NCBI GenBank assembly: GCA_963805705.1
Contig: CAWDVH010000001.1
Coordinates: forward strand, 2,480,001-2,544,000
Reading direction: 5' to 3'
From: CAWDVH01 sp963805705
Lineage (GTDB): Bacteria; Actinomycetota; Actinomycetes; Streptosporangiales; Streptosporangiaceae
DNA length: 64,000 nucleotides
Below the pieces are notes generated by a model that searched no databases, was not told the DNA's origin, and was given only the letters and a program-made list of their open reading frames with translations. The first letter of the stretch is position 1. The number at the start of each line of letters is the position of its first letter. The translations under genes and the position numbers were made by a program. This document shows positions 54,667 through 62,832 of the stretch, in pieces.

Positions 54667-55650
54667 ATGCTAGCGTCGCCCGCCGATAACGGGCCGGACC
54701 GTGGCGGCATGCTCGGGCATTCTGTTCTCGGGAACTCTGCAGCGGATGGAGGCTTCATGGCGGCGCCGCTGGCCGAGGCACTGGCCACCATGCCCGCTCC
54801 GCCCGCCAGCCTAACCGAAGCCTCCGTGCAGGCGGGCGGCTGCTTCGCGCGGCCGCTTCCGCTGGATCGCACCTGCGCGAGCGCGGCCAGGAAGTTCTTC
54901 CGCGAGGCGGTCGCCGGGATGGACCTGCCCGGCGACCTGATCCATGACGGGATCACCATGGCCAGCGAGCTGGCCGCCAACACGCTGAACGCGCAGGGAA
55001 ATGTCGAGTTCAGCGGCAACAGCCGGCGGCCGGTGAGCGGCATCCCGGAGATCTGGCTGTACCTGCGCGGCTGGGGCGCCCGGTGTGAGCTGGTCTGCAA
55101 GATCTTTGACTCCGAGCCCGGCTGGAATGCGGGCGGCGAGCCGACCCCGAGCACTGGCACCGAGAAGGCCGCGCCCCAGGCGGTCAGCGGGCGTGGCCTG
55201 CAGGTGGTCGCCGGGCTCTCGGCGGGGCAATGGGGGCACCACCTCACCAGGTGCCGGCTAGGCAACTGGAAGGTGCCGGGCAAGGCCGTCTGGTTTGCGC
55301 TTCGCGTGCCTCCCTCAAGTGCCCAGGCCCGCAACCGCCCCCAGGTCCCCTGGTGTCAGGCGGAGAACGAGCTGGTGGCGATGATGGCCGAGCGGGGGCT
55401 CGGCACTAACCTCGTCCGCAACGATGAGCCCGGCGGCGGCATGGCGGTCCTGTCCATCAGCCGCCACCTGACGGTGTGGCGCTACGGCAGTATTGCGTCC
55501 TGGCGGCGTCCCGATGGCACCTACACCCGCCAGCAGCTGGCGGATGTGGTCGACGTGACCGAGCAGATCGTGTGTGCCCATGAGGAGCTGGTCACCGCCA
55601 GCTCCGCTCCGGGCCGCTTAGCCATCGGCCGGTCACCGCGCCGCGCCTAG
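54667..55650 (+). CDS. RsbW-like ATP-binding protein
   Basis: The protein has 327 residues from ATG 54667 (GGGAAGG 9 nt upstream). ATG 54757, with GGAGG 4 nt upstream, is also credible. The core AARKFFREAVAGMDL, HDGITMASELAANTLNA (N-box) and AVSGRGLQVVAGLSAGQWG (G-box) is that of anti-sigma HATPase domains. A C-terminal region (WCQAENELVAMMAERGLGTN) continues beyond. In actinomycetes such ATPases sit in WhiJ/AbaA-type clusters with XRE and DUF397 genes, as here. The partner sigma or anti-anti-sigma factor is not adjacent. Confidence 0.8.
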   Translation: MLASPADNGPDRGGMLGHSVLGNSAADGGFMAAPLAEALATMPAPPASLTEASVQAGGCFARPLPLDRTCASAARKFFREAVAGMDLPGDLIHDGITMASELAANTLNAQGNVEFSGNSRRPVSGIPEIWLYLRGWGARCELVCKIFDSEPGWNAGGEPTPSTGTEKAAPQAVSGRGLQVVAGLSAGQWGHHLTRCRLGNWKVPGKAVWFALRVPPSSAQARNRPQVPWCQAENELVAMMAERGLGTNLVRNDEPGGGMAVLSISRHLTVWRYGSIASWRRPDGTYTRQQLADVVDVTEQIVCAHEELVTASSAPGRLAIGRSPRRA

Positions 55651-55662
55651 CCGTCGGCCCGG

Positions 55663-56448
55663 TCACCGCCCCTGGAAGGTCGGCTGTTCCTTGCGCAGGA
55701 ACGCACGGGTGGCGCGCTGGTGATCCTCGGTCTGCCCGAGTCCCGACTGCAGCTCTGCCTCCTTCTCCAGCGACTCGCTCAGCCCGTGCGTGGCCGCGAA
55801 GAACAGGCTCTCCTTGATCGCGGCATAGGCGGCGGTGGGTCCCGCCGCGAGCCGGGCGGCCAGCTCGCGCGCCGCGCCGGAAAGCTCCTCGTCGTCCACG
55901 ACCGCGGTCAGCAGGCCCAGGCTCAGCGCGCGGTCCGCCGGTACCGGCTCGGCCAGCATCAGCAGCTCGGCCGCCCTGGCCGTCCCCACCAGGTGCGGCA
56001 GGGTCCAGGACGCGCCCGAATCCGCGCCGAGCCCGACCCGCGCGAACGCCATCAGCAGGCTGGCCCGCCGGGCGGCGATACGGAAGTCGCAGGCCAAGGC
56101 CAGCGAGGCCCCGGCCCCGGCGGCCACGCCCGGCAGGGCCGCGATGACTGGCTTGGGCATGCCAGTGATCGCCATGATGATCGGGTTGTAGTGCCGTCGT
56201 ACCGTATCGATCGGCCCGGATCCCGCGTCCAGCAAATCGGCGTGCTCGCGCAGATCCTGGCCGGCGCAGAATGCCTGCCCGGCCCCGGTGAGGATCACGG
56301 CACGCACCCCGGCGTCAGACCCGCAGTCGCGCAGGGCGTCCAGCAGGCCGATTTTCGTTTCGGCGGTGAGGGCATTTCTGGCGGCCGGGCGGTTCAGCGT
56401 GATGGTAGCTACCGCGGCATCGAGGTCACAGAGCACGCTGTCAGTCAC
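55663..56448 (-). CDS. Enoyl-CoA hydratase (PaaG-like)
   Basis: The protein has 261 residues from GTG 56448 (AAAGGAG 6 nt upstream); a longer open frame into the paaX gene is rejected. Crotonase motifs are TLNRPAARNALTAETKIG, TGAGQAFCAGQDLREHADLL, and GVAAGAGASLALACDFR. Adjacent PaaX, overlapping by 8 nt, suggests the phenylacetyl-CoA ring-opening/isomerase step (PaaG type), but no other paa gene is here. It is convergent with the ATPase gene. Confidence 0.9.
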   Translation of the reverse strand: MTDSVLCDLDAAVATITLNRPAARNALTAETKIGLLDALRDCGSDAGVRAVILTGAGQAFCAGQDLREHADLLDAGSGPIDTVRRHYNPIIMAITGMPKPVIAALPGVAAGAGASLALACDFRIAARRASLLMAFARVGLGADSGASWTLPHLVGTARAAELLMLAEPVPADRALSLGLLTAVVDDEELSGAARELAARLAAGPTAAYAAIKESLFFAATHGLSESLEKEAELQSGLGQTEDHQRATRAFLRKEQPTFQGR

Positions 56449-57310
56449 TGGTGTCTCCTTTGCGTCGGGGCGGGCGGCTCGCGCCGCCTGCTTGCAGACA
56501 ACAGTCCACGAAGCGGGATGCGGCAGGCAAGAGCCGCGCCGATTCGGCGTCAAACAGCTCAGCGGCGGCGGCGCCCGGCCAGCGGGCCGGCAGCAGCTCA
56601 GCCGGGAGGGCCGGATCCCTGAAGAGAAACTTCCGCCATTCATGCACGAGCATGCTGCGAGCAGCGAACACGACCTCATCCGGCGTGCCGGGGCCCACCG
56701 GGGCAACCAGCTCCGCGGCCGCCGCCATCCATCGCTGGTAAGCATGCGCGAGGCCGTCCAGATCCCACGCCCTGGCGGCCAGCCCGCGAGGGTCGCCATC
56801 GTAGCTAGCGGCAAATCGCTCGGCCCTGACGCGCTCGGCCTCGAGCAGCGCCTCAAGCTCCACCGACGGGCGCGGGCTGATCCAGGTGGTCTCGTCGATG
56901 GGCGCATAGCCCAGGTAAGCGAGCGCTGCCCGCAAGCGCTCCCGGCGGGCGCGGTCGCGGACCCGCTCGGCCACCACGACATGCCAGCGGCCATCCCAGT
57001 CCGGCCTGCCGTGCCGGTAGACCCGCATCGCCGCCTCGTCCAGGCGGCGGACCGCCCGCGGTGTCAGCTCGTAGCCGGCTCCGCCGGGCAGCCGCACCGG
57101 GGCCAGCCAGCCCTGCCTGGCCATCCGGGAGACCGCCGTGCGGACCGCGGGGGCCGTAATGCCCAGCGGGGCGAGCATCCGGACCAGGGCCGCCACGGGG
57201 GCGCTGGCGCCGCGAGAAGGCAGGTGATCGCCATACAGGTCGAAGAGTGCCGATCTTGCGTCCACGTATCCACGCCTCGCCTGGCGCCTGCCGGAACCAC
57301 GCTGGAACAC
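56441..57310 (-). CDS. paaX: PaaX-family transcriptional regulator
   Basis: The protein has 289 residues. The N-terminal winged helix (RSALFDLYGDHLPSRGASAP, AVRTAVSRMARQGWLAPVR) is followed by a PaaX central segment (WDGRWHVVVAERVRDRARRE, LAYLGYAPIDETTWISPRP) and a C-terminal helical region (WMAAAAELVAPV). PaaX represses phenylacetate genes and is relieved by phenylacetyl-CoA. The start could also be GTG 57265. It is upstream of, and overlapping, the hydratase gene. Confidence 0.92.
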   Translation of the reverse strand: MFQRGSGRRQARRGYVDARSALFDLYGDHLPSRGASAPVAALVRMLAPLGITAPAVRTAVSRMARQGWLAPVRLPGGAGYELTPRAVRRLDEAAMRVYRHGRPDWDGRWHVVVAERVRDRARRERLRAALAYLGYAPIDETTWISPRPSVELEALLEAERVRAERFAASYDGDPRGLAARAWDLDGLAHAYQRWMAAAAELVAPVGPGTPDEVVFAARSMLVHEWRKFLFRDPALPAELLPARWPGAAAAELFDAESARLLPAASRFVDCCLQAGGASRPPRRKGDTSD

Positions 57311-57461
57311 TGATCATTACCATCAGGCGGCCGAACTCTGGATAATAGAGGTACAGATCGAGATGGTTGTGGCTGGCCGGTCCCTTCAGGCACCGGTGCA
57401 CCGGTGCCGTAGATCTCAGCGAGGTCACGTGCGGCCCCCGAAGCAGGGAAGGGGATGCAGG

Positions 57462-57629
57462 ATGGCGGCGATGAAGCCGCGGACAGGAGACGGTCCGCTG
57501 GAGGTCACCAAGGAGGGTCGCGGCATCGTAATGCGCGTCCCGCTTGAGGGCGGTGGGCGGCTGGTAGTTGAGCTAACTCCGGACGAAGCGACCGCCCTCG
57601 GCGAAGCACTGAAGTCCGCAGTCGGCTGA
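57462..57629 (+). CDS. DUF3117 small protein
   Basis: The protein has 55 residues. MAAMKPRTGDGPLEVTKEGR, then GIVMRVPLEGGGRLVVELTP, then DEATALGEALKS are almost an invariant actinobacterial sequence. The function is unknown; the high conservation implies an important role. ATG 57462 is chosen because homologues begin MAAMKPRTG; GGAAGGGG is about 11 nt upstream. It is followed 3 nt later by the pepA start. Confidence 0.93.
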   Translation: MAAMKPRTGDGPLEVTKEGRGIVMRVPLEGGGRLVVELTPDEATALGEALKSAVG

Positions 57630-57632
57630 TCC

Positions 57633-59207
57633 TTGCCCATCGCCAGCCACGTCACCCTGCTGCCTGGCGCCGGGCCGCGTCCGGGCGGTGACTACTTCAG
57701 CGCGGCGGCGGGCGGCGCAGGCGAGCCCGTCGGCCTGGTCGCGGTCGCGGTCGAAGCTGACGGCCGGCCGGCGGCCGACGCGAGCCTGGACGCGGCTCTG
57801 CCGGTCGGCGCCGCCGAGGTCATCGCTGCCTATCAGCAGACCGGCCAGCCCGGCGAGGTGGCGCAGACCGTGGCCAGGGTCGGCTCGGCGGCGGTCCGGG
57901 TGATGTTCCTGGGCGTCGGGGACCGGTCGGCGCGCTCGCTGCGGCGGGCGGGAGCCGAGCTGGGCCGCCGGATCTGCGGCGGCCAGACGGCGGGCACCGC
58001 GGCCAAGGTCACGGCGGCCACCGTGGTCGCCGACCAGGGTGACGAGCAGGTGCAGGCCTTCACCGAGGGGATCCTGCTCGGGTCCTATACGTTCTCCCTG
58101 AAGTCGGGCACTCTGCCGTCGGGCACTCTGCCGTCGGGCACTCTGAAGTCGGGCACAGGGGATCCGGTCGCTGCCGGAGCCCAGGTCCGGCTGCTGGTGG
58201 CCGGGCCGCGGGACCGGTCAGATGCGCTGCGCCGCGCGCAGGTCATCGCCGATGCGGTGGCGCTGGCCCGCGACCTGGCCAATGCGCCATCGGCCGGCAA
58301 GACCCCGCAATGGCTGGCCGACCAGGCCGTCAGCGCGACCCGTGAGCACGGTATCGGCGCACGCGTCTGGACGGGCGCTGAGCTGTCCGCCGGCGGGTTC
58401 GGCGGAATCGTGGCCGTGGGTTCCGGCTCGGCGCGGCCGCCCGTCCTGATCGAGCTCAGCTATGCCCCGGCCGATGCTGACTCGCACGTGGTGCTGGCGG
58501 GCAAGGGCATTACCTTCGACAGCGGCGGCCTGTCACTCAAGCCCAACGACGCTATGCGGTTCATGAAGACGGACATGGCCGGCGGTGCGGCGGTGATCGC
58601 CGTCATGTCCGCGCTCTCACGCATGAACGTCCGCCAACGGGTCACCGGCCTGATACCGGCGGCCGAGAACATGCCATCAGGCTCGGCCTACCGGCCGGGA
58701 GACGTGATCACCCAGTTCGGCGGCCGCACGGTCGAGGTACTCAATACCGACGCGGAGGGACGGCTCGTGCTGGCCGACGCACTCGCCTACGCCGACGCCG
58801 TGCTGGCGCCCGACCAGGTGGTGGACATCGCCACCCTGACCGGCGCCGCGCGTACCGCGCTCGGGAGCTCGCACGCGGCGCTCTACTCCACCAGCGACGC
58901 GCTGGCGCAGTCCCTGCTGGCCGCCGGGGATGCCAGCGGCGACCGGCTGTGGCGGATGCCGCTCGCCCGGCAGTACCTGGAAACGCTCGAATCGCCGGTC
59001 GCTGACCTGTCCCAGGTCTCCCGCCAGGGTGGCCAGGCGGGCTCGATCTTCGCGGCCCTCTTCCTGCGCGAGTTCGCCGGCGAGCGCGCCTGGGCCCACC
59101 TGGATATCGCGGGAGCGGGGCGGGCGACAGCCGACGACGGGGAACTCGCGAAGGGCGCCACCGGCTTCGGCACCCGGCTGCTCCTGCGCTGGCTGAGTCA
59201 GGACTGA
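57633..59207 (+). CDS. pepA: Leucyl aminopeptidase (M17)
   Basis: This two-metal exopeptidase removes N-terminal residues. The protein has 524 residues. The active site is GKGITFDSGGLSLKPNDAM (metal Asp), KTDMAGGAAV and NTDAEGRLVLADAL, all intact. The only start near the homologous beginning is TTG 57633, 3 nt after the DUF3117 stop; no ATG or GTG is better placed. A 15-bp repeat expands a loop (58098-58157), and another array begins at the stop codon. Confidence 0.93.
   Translation: MPIASHVTLLPGAGPRPGGDYFSAAAGGAGEPVGLVAVAVEADGRPAADASLDAALPVGAAEVIAAYQQTGQPGEVAQTVARVGSAAVRVMFLGVGDRSARSLRRAGAELGRRICGGQTAGTAAKVTAATVVADQGDEQVQAFTEGILLGSYTFSLKSGTLPSGTLPSGTLKSGTGDPVAAGAQVRLLVAGPRDRSDALRRAQVIADAVALARDLANAPSAGKTPQWLADQAVSATREHGIGARVWTGAELSAGGFGGIVAVGSGSARPPVLIELSYAPADADSHVVLAGKGITFDSGGLSLKPNDAMRFMKTDMAGGAAVIAVMSALSRMNVRQRVTGLIPAAENMPSGSAYRPGDVITQFGGRTVEVLNTDAEGRLVLADALAYADAVLAPDQVVDIATLTGAARTALGSSHAALYSTSDALAQSLLAAGDASGDRLWRMPLARQYLETLESPVADLSQVSRQGGQAGSIFAALFLREFAGERAWAHLDIAGAGRATADDGELAKGATGFGTRLLLRWLSQD
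58098..58157 (+). repeat. 15-bp in-frame repeat in pepA
   Basis: Four 15-bp units (58098, 58113, 58128, 58143), consensus CTGMMGTCGGGCACT, encode L-[KP]-S-G-T copies. The place is the loop between the N-terminal and catalytic domains. Confidence 0.9.
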
Positions 59208-59272
59208 ACTGAGTCAGGACTGAACTGAGTCAGGACTGAACTGAGTCAGGACTGAACTGAGTCAGGACTGAA
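59193..59272. repeat. 16-bp tandem repeat starting in the pepA stop region
   Basis: Five identical 16-bp units CTGAGTCAGGACTGAA (59193, 59209, 59225, 59241, 59257) and decayed copies to about 59320. The first unit encodes the last residues LSQD and the TGA stop. The rest fills most of the gap to the O-methyltransferase gene. Confidence 0.95.
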
Positions 59273-59336
59273 CTGAGCCGGGACTGGGGCTGAACCAGGA
59301 CTGGGCTGAACCAGGCTGAGCGCGGCGTGCGGCCGG

Positions 59337-60014
59337 TTACCCGGCGCGCTTGACGGCCGCGAGCAGGCCATCCCCGATCGGCAGCAGCAGCGGCACCAGT
59401 CGCTCGTCCACGCGTACCTGCTCGCGCACCTCGCTGATGGCGGCCGCCTCTGGATCGGGGAGCGCGGAATCGGCGGGTACCGGGTCGGCGAGCACGGGGT
59501 CGGCCATTAGCGCGCCGTCGAAGGCCATGATTCCGCCGGGCCGCAGCAGCCGGAGTGCCGCAGCCAGGTACTCGGGATACTCCTGCCGGTCGGCGTCGCA
59601 GAACACCAGGTCGTAGGCACCGTCGGCCAGGCGGGGCAGCACTTCGAGCGCCCGCCCGCTGATCAGCCGGTAGCGGCCGGAGCCGAATCCCGCGTCGACG
59701 AATGCCACCCGCGCCAGCCGCTGATGCTCTGGCTCAACATCGACGCTGGTCAGGACCGCTCCTGTGCGCATGCCTCGCAGCAGCCAGAGGCCAGAGGTCC
59801 CGCAGCCCGTGCCGATCTCGACCACCGACTTGGCGCTGATGGCCGCGGCGAGGAAACGCAGCGTAGCGCCGGTCACCGGAGTGACCGGGACCGCCCCGCC
59901 CACCTCATAGGCGTTACGGCGGGCCGCCGCCAGGGACTCATCCTCGGGCACGAACTCGTCAATGTAGGCGCCCGTGCCCTCTGCGCTCGCGATGGCTGCC
60001 TCCCCGGTGGCCAT
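59337..60014 (-). CDS. O-methyltransferase (YrrM/CCoAOMT type)
   Basis: The protein has 225 residues from ATG 60014 (GGAGG 6 nt upstream). Motifs are GGAVPVTPVTGATLRFLA, VVEIGTGCGTSGLWLLRG (motif I), TSVDVEPEHQRLAR and YDLVFCDADRQEYPEYL (metal-binding Asp). A DPVLADPVPADSALPDP stretch is a small local repeat. It is divergent from sigE, the same arrangement as Rv1220c and sigE of M. tuberculosis. Its substrate is unknown. Confidence 0.92.
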   Translation of the reverse strand: MATGEAAIASAEGTGAYIDEFVPEDESLAAARRNAYEVGGAVPVTPVTGATLRFLAAAISAKSVVEIGTGCGTSGLWLLRGMRTGAVLTSVDVEPEHQRLARVAFVDAGFGSGRYRLISGRALEVLPRLADGAYDLVFCDADRQEYPEYLAAALRLLRPGGIMAFDGALMADPVLADPVPADSALPDPEAAAISEVREQVRVDERLVPLLLPIGDGLLAAVKRAG

Positions 60015-60223
60015 GAACATCCTCCAGGGCGGCAGCCTAGCGTTAGCCGCGATCATGTGGGAACCAGCCGGACCTGGGAACCAGCCCGGCTGGCCCGGTC
60101 GTTGAGGTGACAGGGACCGGACTGCGCGCCGGCGCCGCCCGCGGCCGCGAGGGCGCAGCGGCGAGGGCGCGTCAGCCAGAAGTGCTGAGCTGGTCCACCA
60201 GAGCCTGAGGAAGCGTAAGCGCG

Positions 60224-60907
60224 ATGCCGGTGTTGAAGGCTGCAAGAGCCGATGAGAGGGGACGCGTGGTGGACCAGGCCGGGCCGGTCGAGGCTGCAGT
60301 CGCTGACTGGACGCCGCCGAGCTGGGAGGACGTGGTCAGGGACCACTCAGCCCGGGTCTACCGGCTGGCCTACCGGCTGACCGGCAATACCTACGACGCC
60401 GAGGATCTCACGCAGGAGGTCTTCGTCCGCGTTTTCCGGTCGCTGTCCAGCTATACGCCGGGAACCTTCGAGGGCTGGCTGCACCGGATTACCACCAATC
60501 TCTTCCTCGACATGGCTCGCCGGCGGCAGCGCATCCGGTTTGAGGGACTCGGTGATGAGACTGAATCCCGGCTGGGCGGCAGCGAGCCCACGCCGGCGCA
60601 GGCCTTCGATGACCGGCACCTGGACGGCGACATTCAGGCTGCGCTGAAGGCCCTTGCGCCCGAGTACCGGGCGGCGGTCATCTTGTGTGATATCGAGGGC
60701 CTGTCCTATGAGGAGATCGCCGCCACGCTCGGGATCAAGCTGGGCACCGTCCGCAGCCGGATTCACCGCGGTCGGGCGCAGTTGCGGGCGGCGCTGGAGC
60801 ACCGCCGCCCGCGTCATCCCGCCGTGCCGGCCGTCCCGCTCGCGCGCCGCGGACCGGACGCGCCGGTGACCAGGCTGGGCCCGGTGCCGCAGGGAGGCCA
60901 GCCATGA
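60224..60907 (+). CDS. sigE: ECF sigma factor SigE
   Basis: This extracytoplasmic-function sigma factor controls envelope stress. The protein has 227 residues. Region 2 is DHSARVYRLAYRLTGNTYDA then EDLTQEVFVRVFRSLSSY; region 4 is LAPEYRAAVILCDIEGLSYE then EIAATLGIKLGTVRSRIHRG. The identification with SigE rests on order: O-methyltransferase, sigE, zinc anti-sigma factor, RseB-like, htrA. GTG 60266, with GAGGGG just upstream, is a strong alternative start. The end overlaps the anti-sigma gene by 4 nt. Confidence 0.93.
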   Translation: MPVLKAARADERGRVVDQAGPVEAAVADWTPPSWEDVVRDHSARVYRLAYRLTGNTYDAEDLTQEVFVRVFRSLSSYTPGTFEGWLHRITTNLFLDMARRRQRIRFEGLGDETESRLGGSEPTPAQAFDDRHLDGDIQAALKALAPEYRAAVILCDIEGLSYEEIAATLGIKLGTVRSRIHRGRAQLRAALEHRRPRHPAVPAVPLARRGPDAPVTRLGPVPQGGQP

Positions 60908-61440
60908 GCCACCTGGGGCAGCGCCTGTCCGCCCTGATCGACGGCGAGCTTGACGGGGCCGAGCGCGATCGCGTCCTGGTGCACCTGGCCAGGTGCGAGT
61001 CGTGCCGGGGCGAGGCCAGCGCGCTCCGGATGCTGAAGCGCCGGATGAACGCCCTCGGCGAGACCGCGGCCGACTCCACGCTGACCGGCCGCCTGATGAG
61101 GCTGGCGCAGCCGCACGACTCTTCACCGTGGCCCCACGGCCCTGGTCCGTGGACGTCCTGGCCGGGCATGGCGCTGGCGGCCCAGGGGCCCGGCCGGGGT
61201 GGCTATGAGGTGCGGCCAGGCTGGCAGTTCGCGGCCGGTTCCCTCGGGGTGCTGGTCGCCGGGCTCGCCGCAGCCGCGTTCATGGCCGGCGGCCCGCAGC
61301 AGGCACCGGCACCGAAGATCATGCCCGCGGTCTACATGTTCCAGATGCAGCACGCCATCGACAGCGGCGTCATGCCGGCGGCCACCTTGTCCGGCTCCAG
61401 CACGCCTATCGGCACGAGCGCCACGCCGCACGCGCCGTGA
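60904..61440 (+). CDS. rseA: Zinc-binding anti-sigma factor (RseA-like)
   Basis: The protein has 178 residues. The ZAS motif is H27-x3-C31-x2-C34 (HLARCESC), preceded by the LSALIDGELDGAER helix. A membrane helix (FAAGSLGVLVAGLAAAAFMA) follows a Gly/Pro/Trp-rich linker, and the last 50 residues would be outside. It should hold SigE at the membrane until released by stress. Both ends overlap neighbours by 4 nt, so sigE, rseA and the RseB-like gene are coupled. Confidence 0.9.
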   Translation: MSHLGQRLSALIDGELDGAERDRVLVHLARCESCRGEASALRMLKRRMNALGETAADSTLTGRLMRLAQPHDSSPWPHGPGPWTSWPGMALAAQGPGRGGYEVRPGWQFAAGSLGVLVAGLAAAAFMAGGPQQAPAPKIMPAVYMFQMQHAIDSGVMPAATLSGSSTPIGTSATPHAP

Positions 61441-62588
61441 GTTCCCCGCTCGCTTCTCCCTGGCGCATCGCCAGCGTGGCCGTCGTGCTCGGCCTGCTGG
61501 GATCGTGCGCCGTCGTCCTGACCCTCACCGACTCATCGGGCCCCTCGGTCCTGACCCGGCGGGCCGGCTCGGCCGCGGCCCGCCGGGCCGGTCACAGCCT
61601 GCGGCCCGGCCGGCCGGTGGCTGCGCCCGATCCGGCCCGCGCGCGGGCCGGCCTGCAGCTCATGGGGGAGGCCGCGGCCGCGAGCGGAGCCGTCGCCTAC
61701 AGCGGTGTCCAGCTGGTGGCGTGGTGGGGACGCGGCGGGGCGAGCGCCTCGGTCGTGCAGGTCTGGCACCGCCCGGGCAGCGGGACCGTGGCCCAGGCAT
61801 CTGATACCGCGGCGCTGCCGGCCGCGGTCCAGCAGTCCAGGGATGCCCAGGGGCAGGATCAGGCCGGGATCCTGGCCATGTCGAGCCGTCTGGTGACGCT
61901 GATGCAGGTCAACTACCAGATCGTCTACGTCGGACCCGGATCGGCGGATAACCGGCCCGCCCAGGTGGTGGAGCTGTGGCGCCCGGATGGGAGCGTGGCC
62001 GCGCGGTTCTGGCTTGATACCGCGACAAAGCTGCCGCTGCGCCGCGAGATCTTCGATTCCCGCGCCCGCATGATCAGCGAAGACGCGTTCATCGATCTTG
62101 ACCTGGGGACCGCCAGCGGCAGCGGGATGCCCGCCGCGGGTGCCCGCCCCTGGACCGGGCAGCTTGACTCGGCCGGGCTCGCGGCGCTGCGGGCGCAAGG
62201 CTGGCTGCTGCCGGCCAGCGTGTCGGGCCAGCTGACGCTCTTCGCGGCGAGCCAGACATCGACCCAGTCCGGAAAGGTCGTTGACCTGTCCTACTCCGAC
62301 GGTCTCTCGGTAGTCTCGCTGTTCCTGCAGCGGGGGCAGCTGCCGCGGGCGATGCCCGGCTGGGAGCGTATCGCGGTCGAGGGGAAGACCGTCTTCTCCA
62401 CTGATCCGGATGAGCGATGCCTGGCCTGGTCGGCAGGCGGCTTCGTCTACACCATGATCGCCGATGCTCCCCAGGCCACGGTCAGCCAGATCGTGGCGGC
62501 CCTGCCGCACGACGGCCAGGTCGGATTCTGGAAACGGATGGGACGCGGCTTCAAGCGGCTCGGTTCATGGGCTAACCCGTTCGGCTGA
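61437..62588 (+). CDS. RseB/MucB-like extracytoplasmic regulator
   Basis: The protein has 383 residues. An N-terminal anchor (IASVAVVLGLLGSCAVVLTL) precedes a MucB/RseB-type domain: AVAYSGVQLVAWWGRGG, YQIVYVGPGSADNRPAQVVE, RFWLDTATKLPLRREIFDS and a C-terminal domain (VVDLSYSDGLSVVSLFLQRG). RseB proteins shield the anti-sigma factor from proteolysis and sense envelope components. The GTG overlaps the rseA stop (GTGA). The order sigE-rseA-rseB-htrA is a complete stress-sensing cassette. Confidence 0.85.
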   Translation: MSSPLASPWRIASVAVVLGLLGSCAVVLTLTDSSGPSVLTRRAGSAAARRAGHSLRPGRPVAAPDPARARAGLQLMGEAAAASGAVAYSGVQLVAWWGRGGASASVVQVWHRPGSGTVAQASDTAALPAAVQQSRDAQGQDQAGILAMSSRLVTLMQVNYQIVYVGPGSADNRPAQVVELWRPDGSVAARFWLDTATKLPLRREIFDSRARMISEDAFIDLDLGTASGSGMPAAGARPWTGQLDSAGLAALRAQGWLLPASVSGQLTLFAASQTSTQSGKVVDLSYSDGLSVVSLFLQRGQLPRAMPGWERIAVEGKTVFSTDPDERCLAWSAGGFVYTMIADAPQATVSQIVAALPHDGQVGFWKRMGRGFKRLGSWANPFG

Positions 62589-62643
62589 GCAGGCCTACTC
62601 GCGCCCGCCCGGGGCATGAATCCAGGCAGCGGCGGCCGCTATC

Positions 62644-62832
62644 GTGCATCGCGGCCCTCTCGTGGAGGCGGCGATTTCCGAAGAGCCCGGACAGTGGAGC
62701 ACCTCCGACGCGCCCGCCGACCCGCTCGCCGGGCGCGCCGGCCCGTCTGCTGACCCCGCCAGCCCGCCGGGCCAGTCGCCGCCAGCCCGCCGGCCAGCCC
62801 CCCCGGCCCGCCCGCCTATCCAGCTGACCTAG
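62644..62832 (+). CDS. Pro-rich frame before htrA; possible out-of-frame N-terminus of HtrA
   Basis: The frame has 62 codons from a GTG: ISEEPGQWSTSDAPADPLAG, then PPARRPAPPARPPIQLT, ending at a TAG that overlaps the htrA GTG. Actinobacterial HtrA proteins often have a Pro-rich cytoplasmic tail of this kind. A C7 run at 62798-62804 is a natural place for an indel. The htrA frame is open back to 62754 and reads similarly Pro-rich sequence. I rate a shifted HtrA N-terminus likelier than a separate gene, but neither is proved. Confidence 0.3.
   Translation: MHRGPLVEAAISEEPGQWSTSDAPADPLAGRAGPSADPASPPGQSPPARRPAPPARPPIQLT

Noticed and set aside
55619..55669. Direct repeat AGCC-TCGGCC-GGTCACCGC at the ATPase/hydratase boundary as a possible attachment site
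   Set aside because: It has two short imperfect copies only, no integrase or tRNA nearby; it fits the local-duplication pattern at gene ends.
59193..59320. Possible CRISPR array
   Set aside because: The 16-bp copies are directly adjacent with no spacers, and no cas genes are present.
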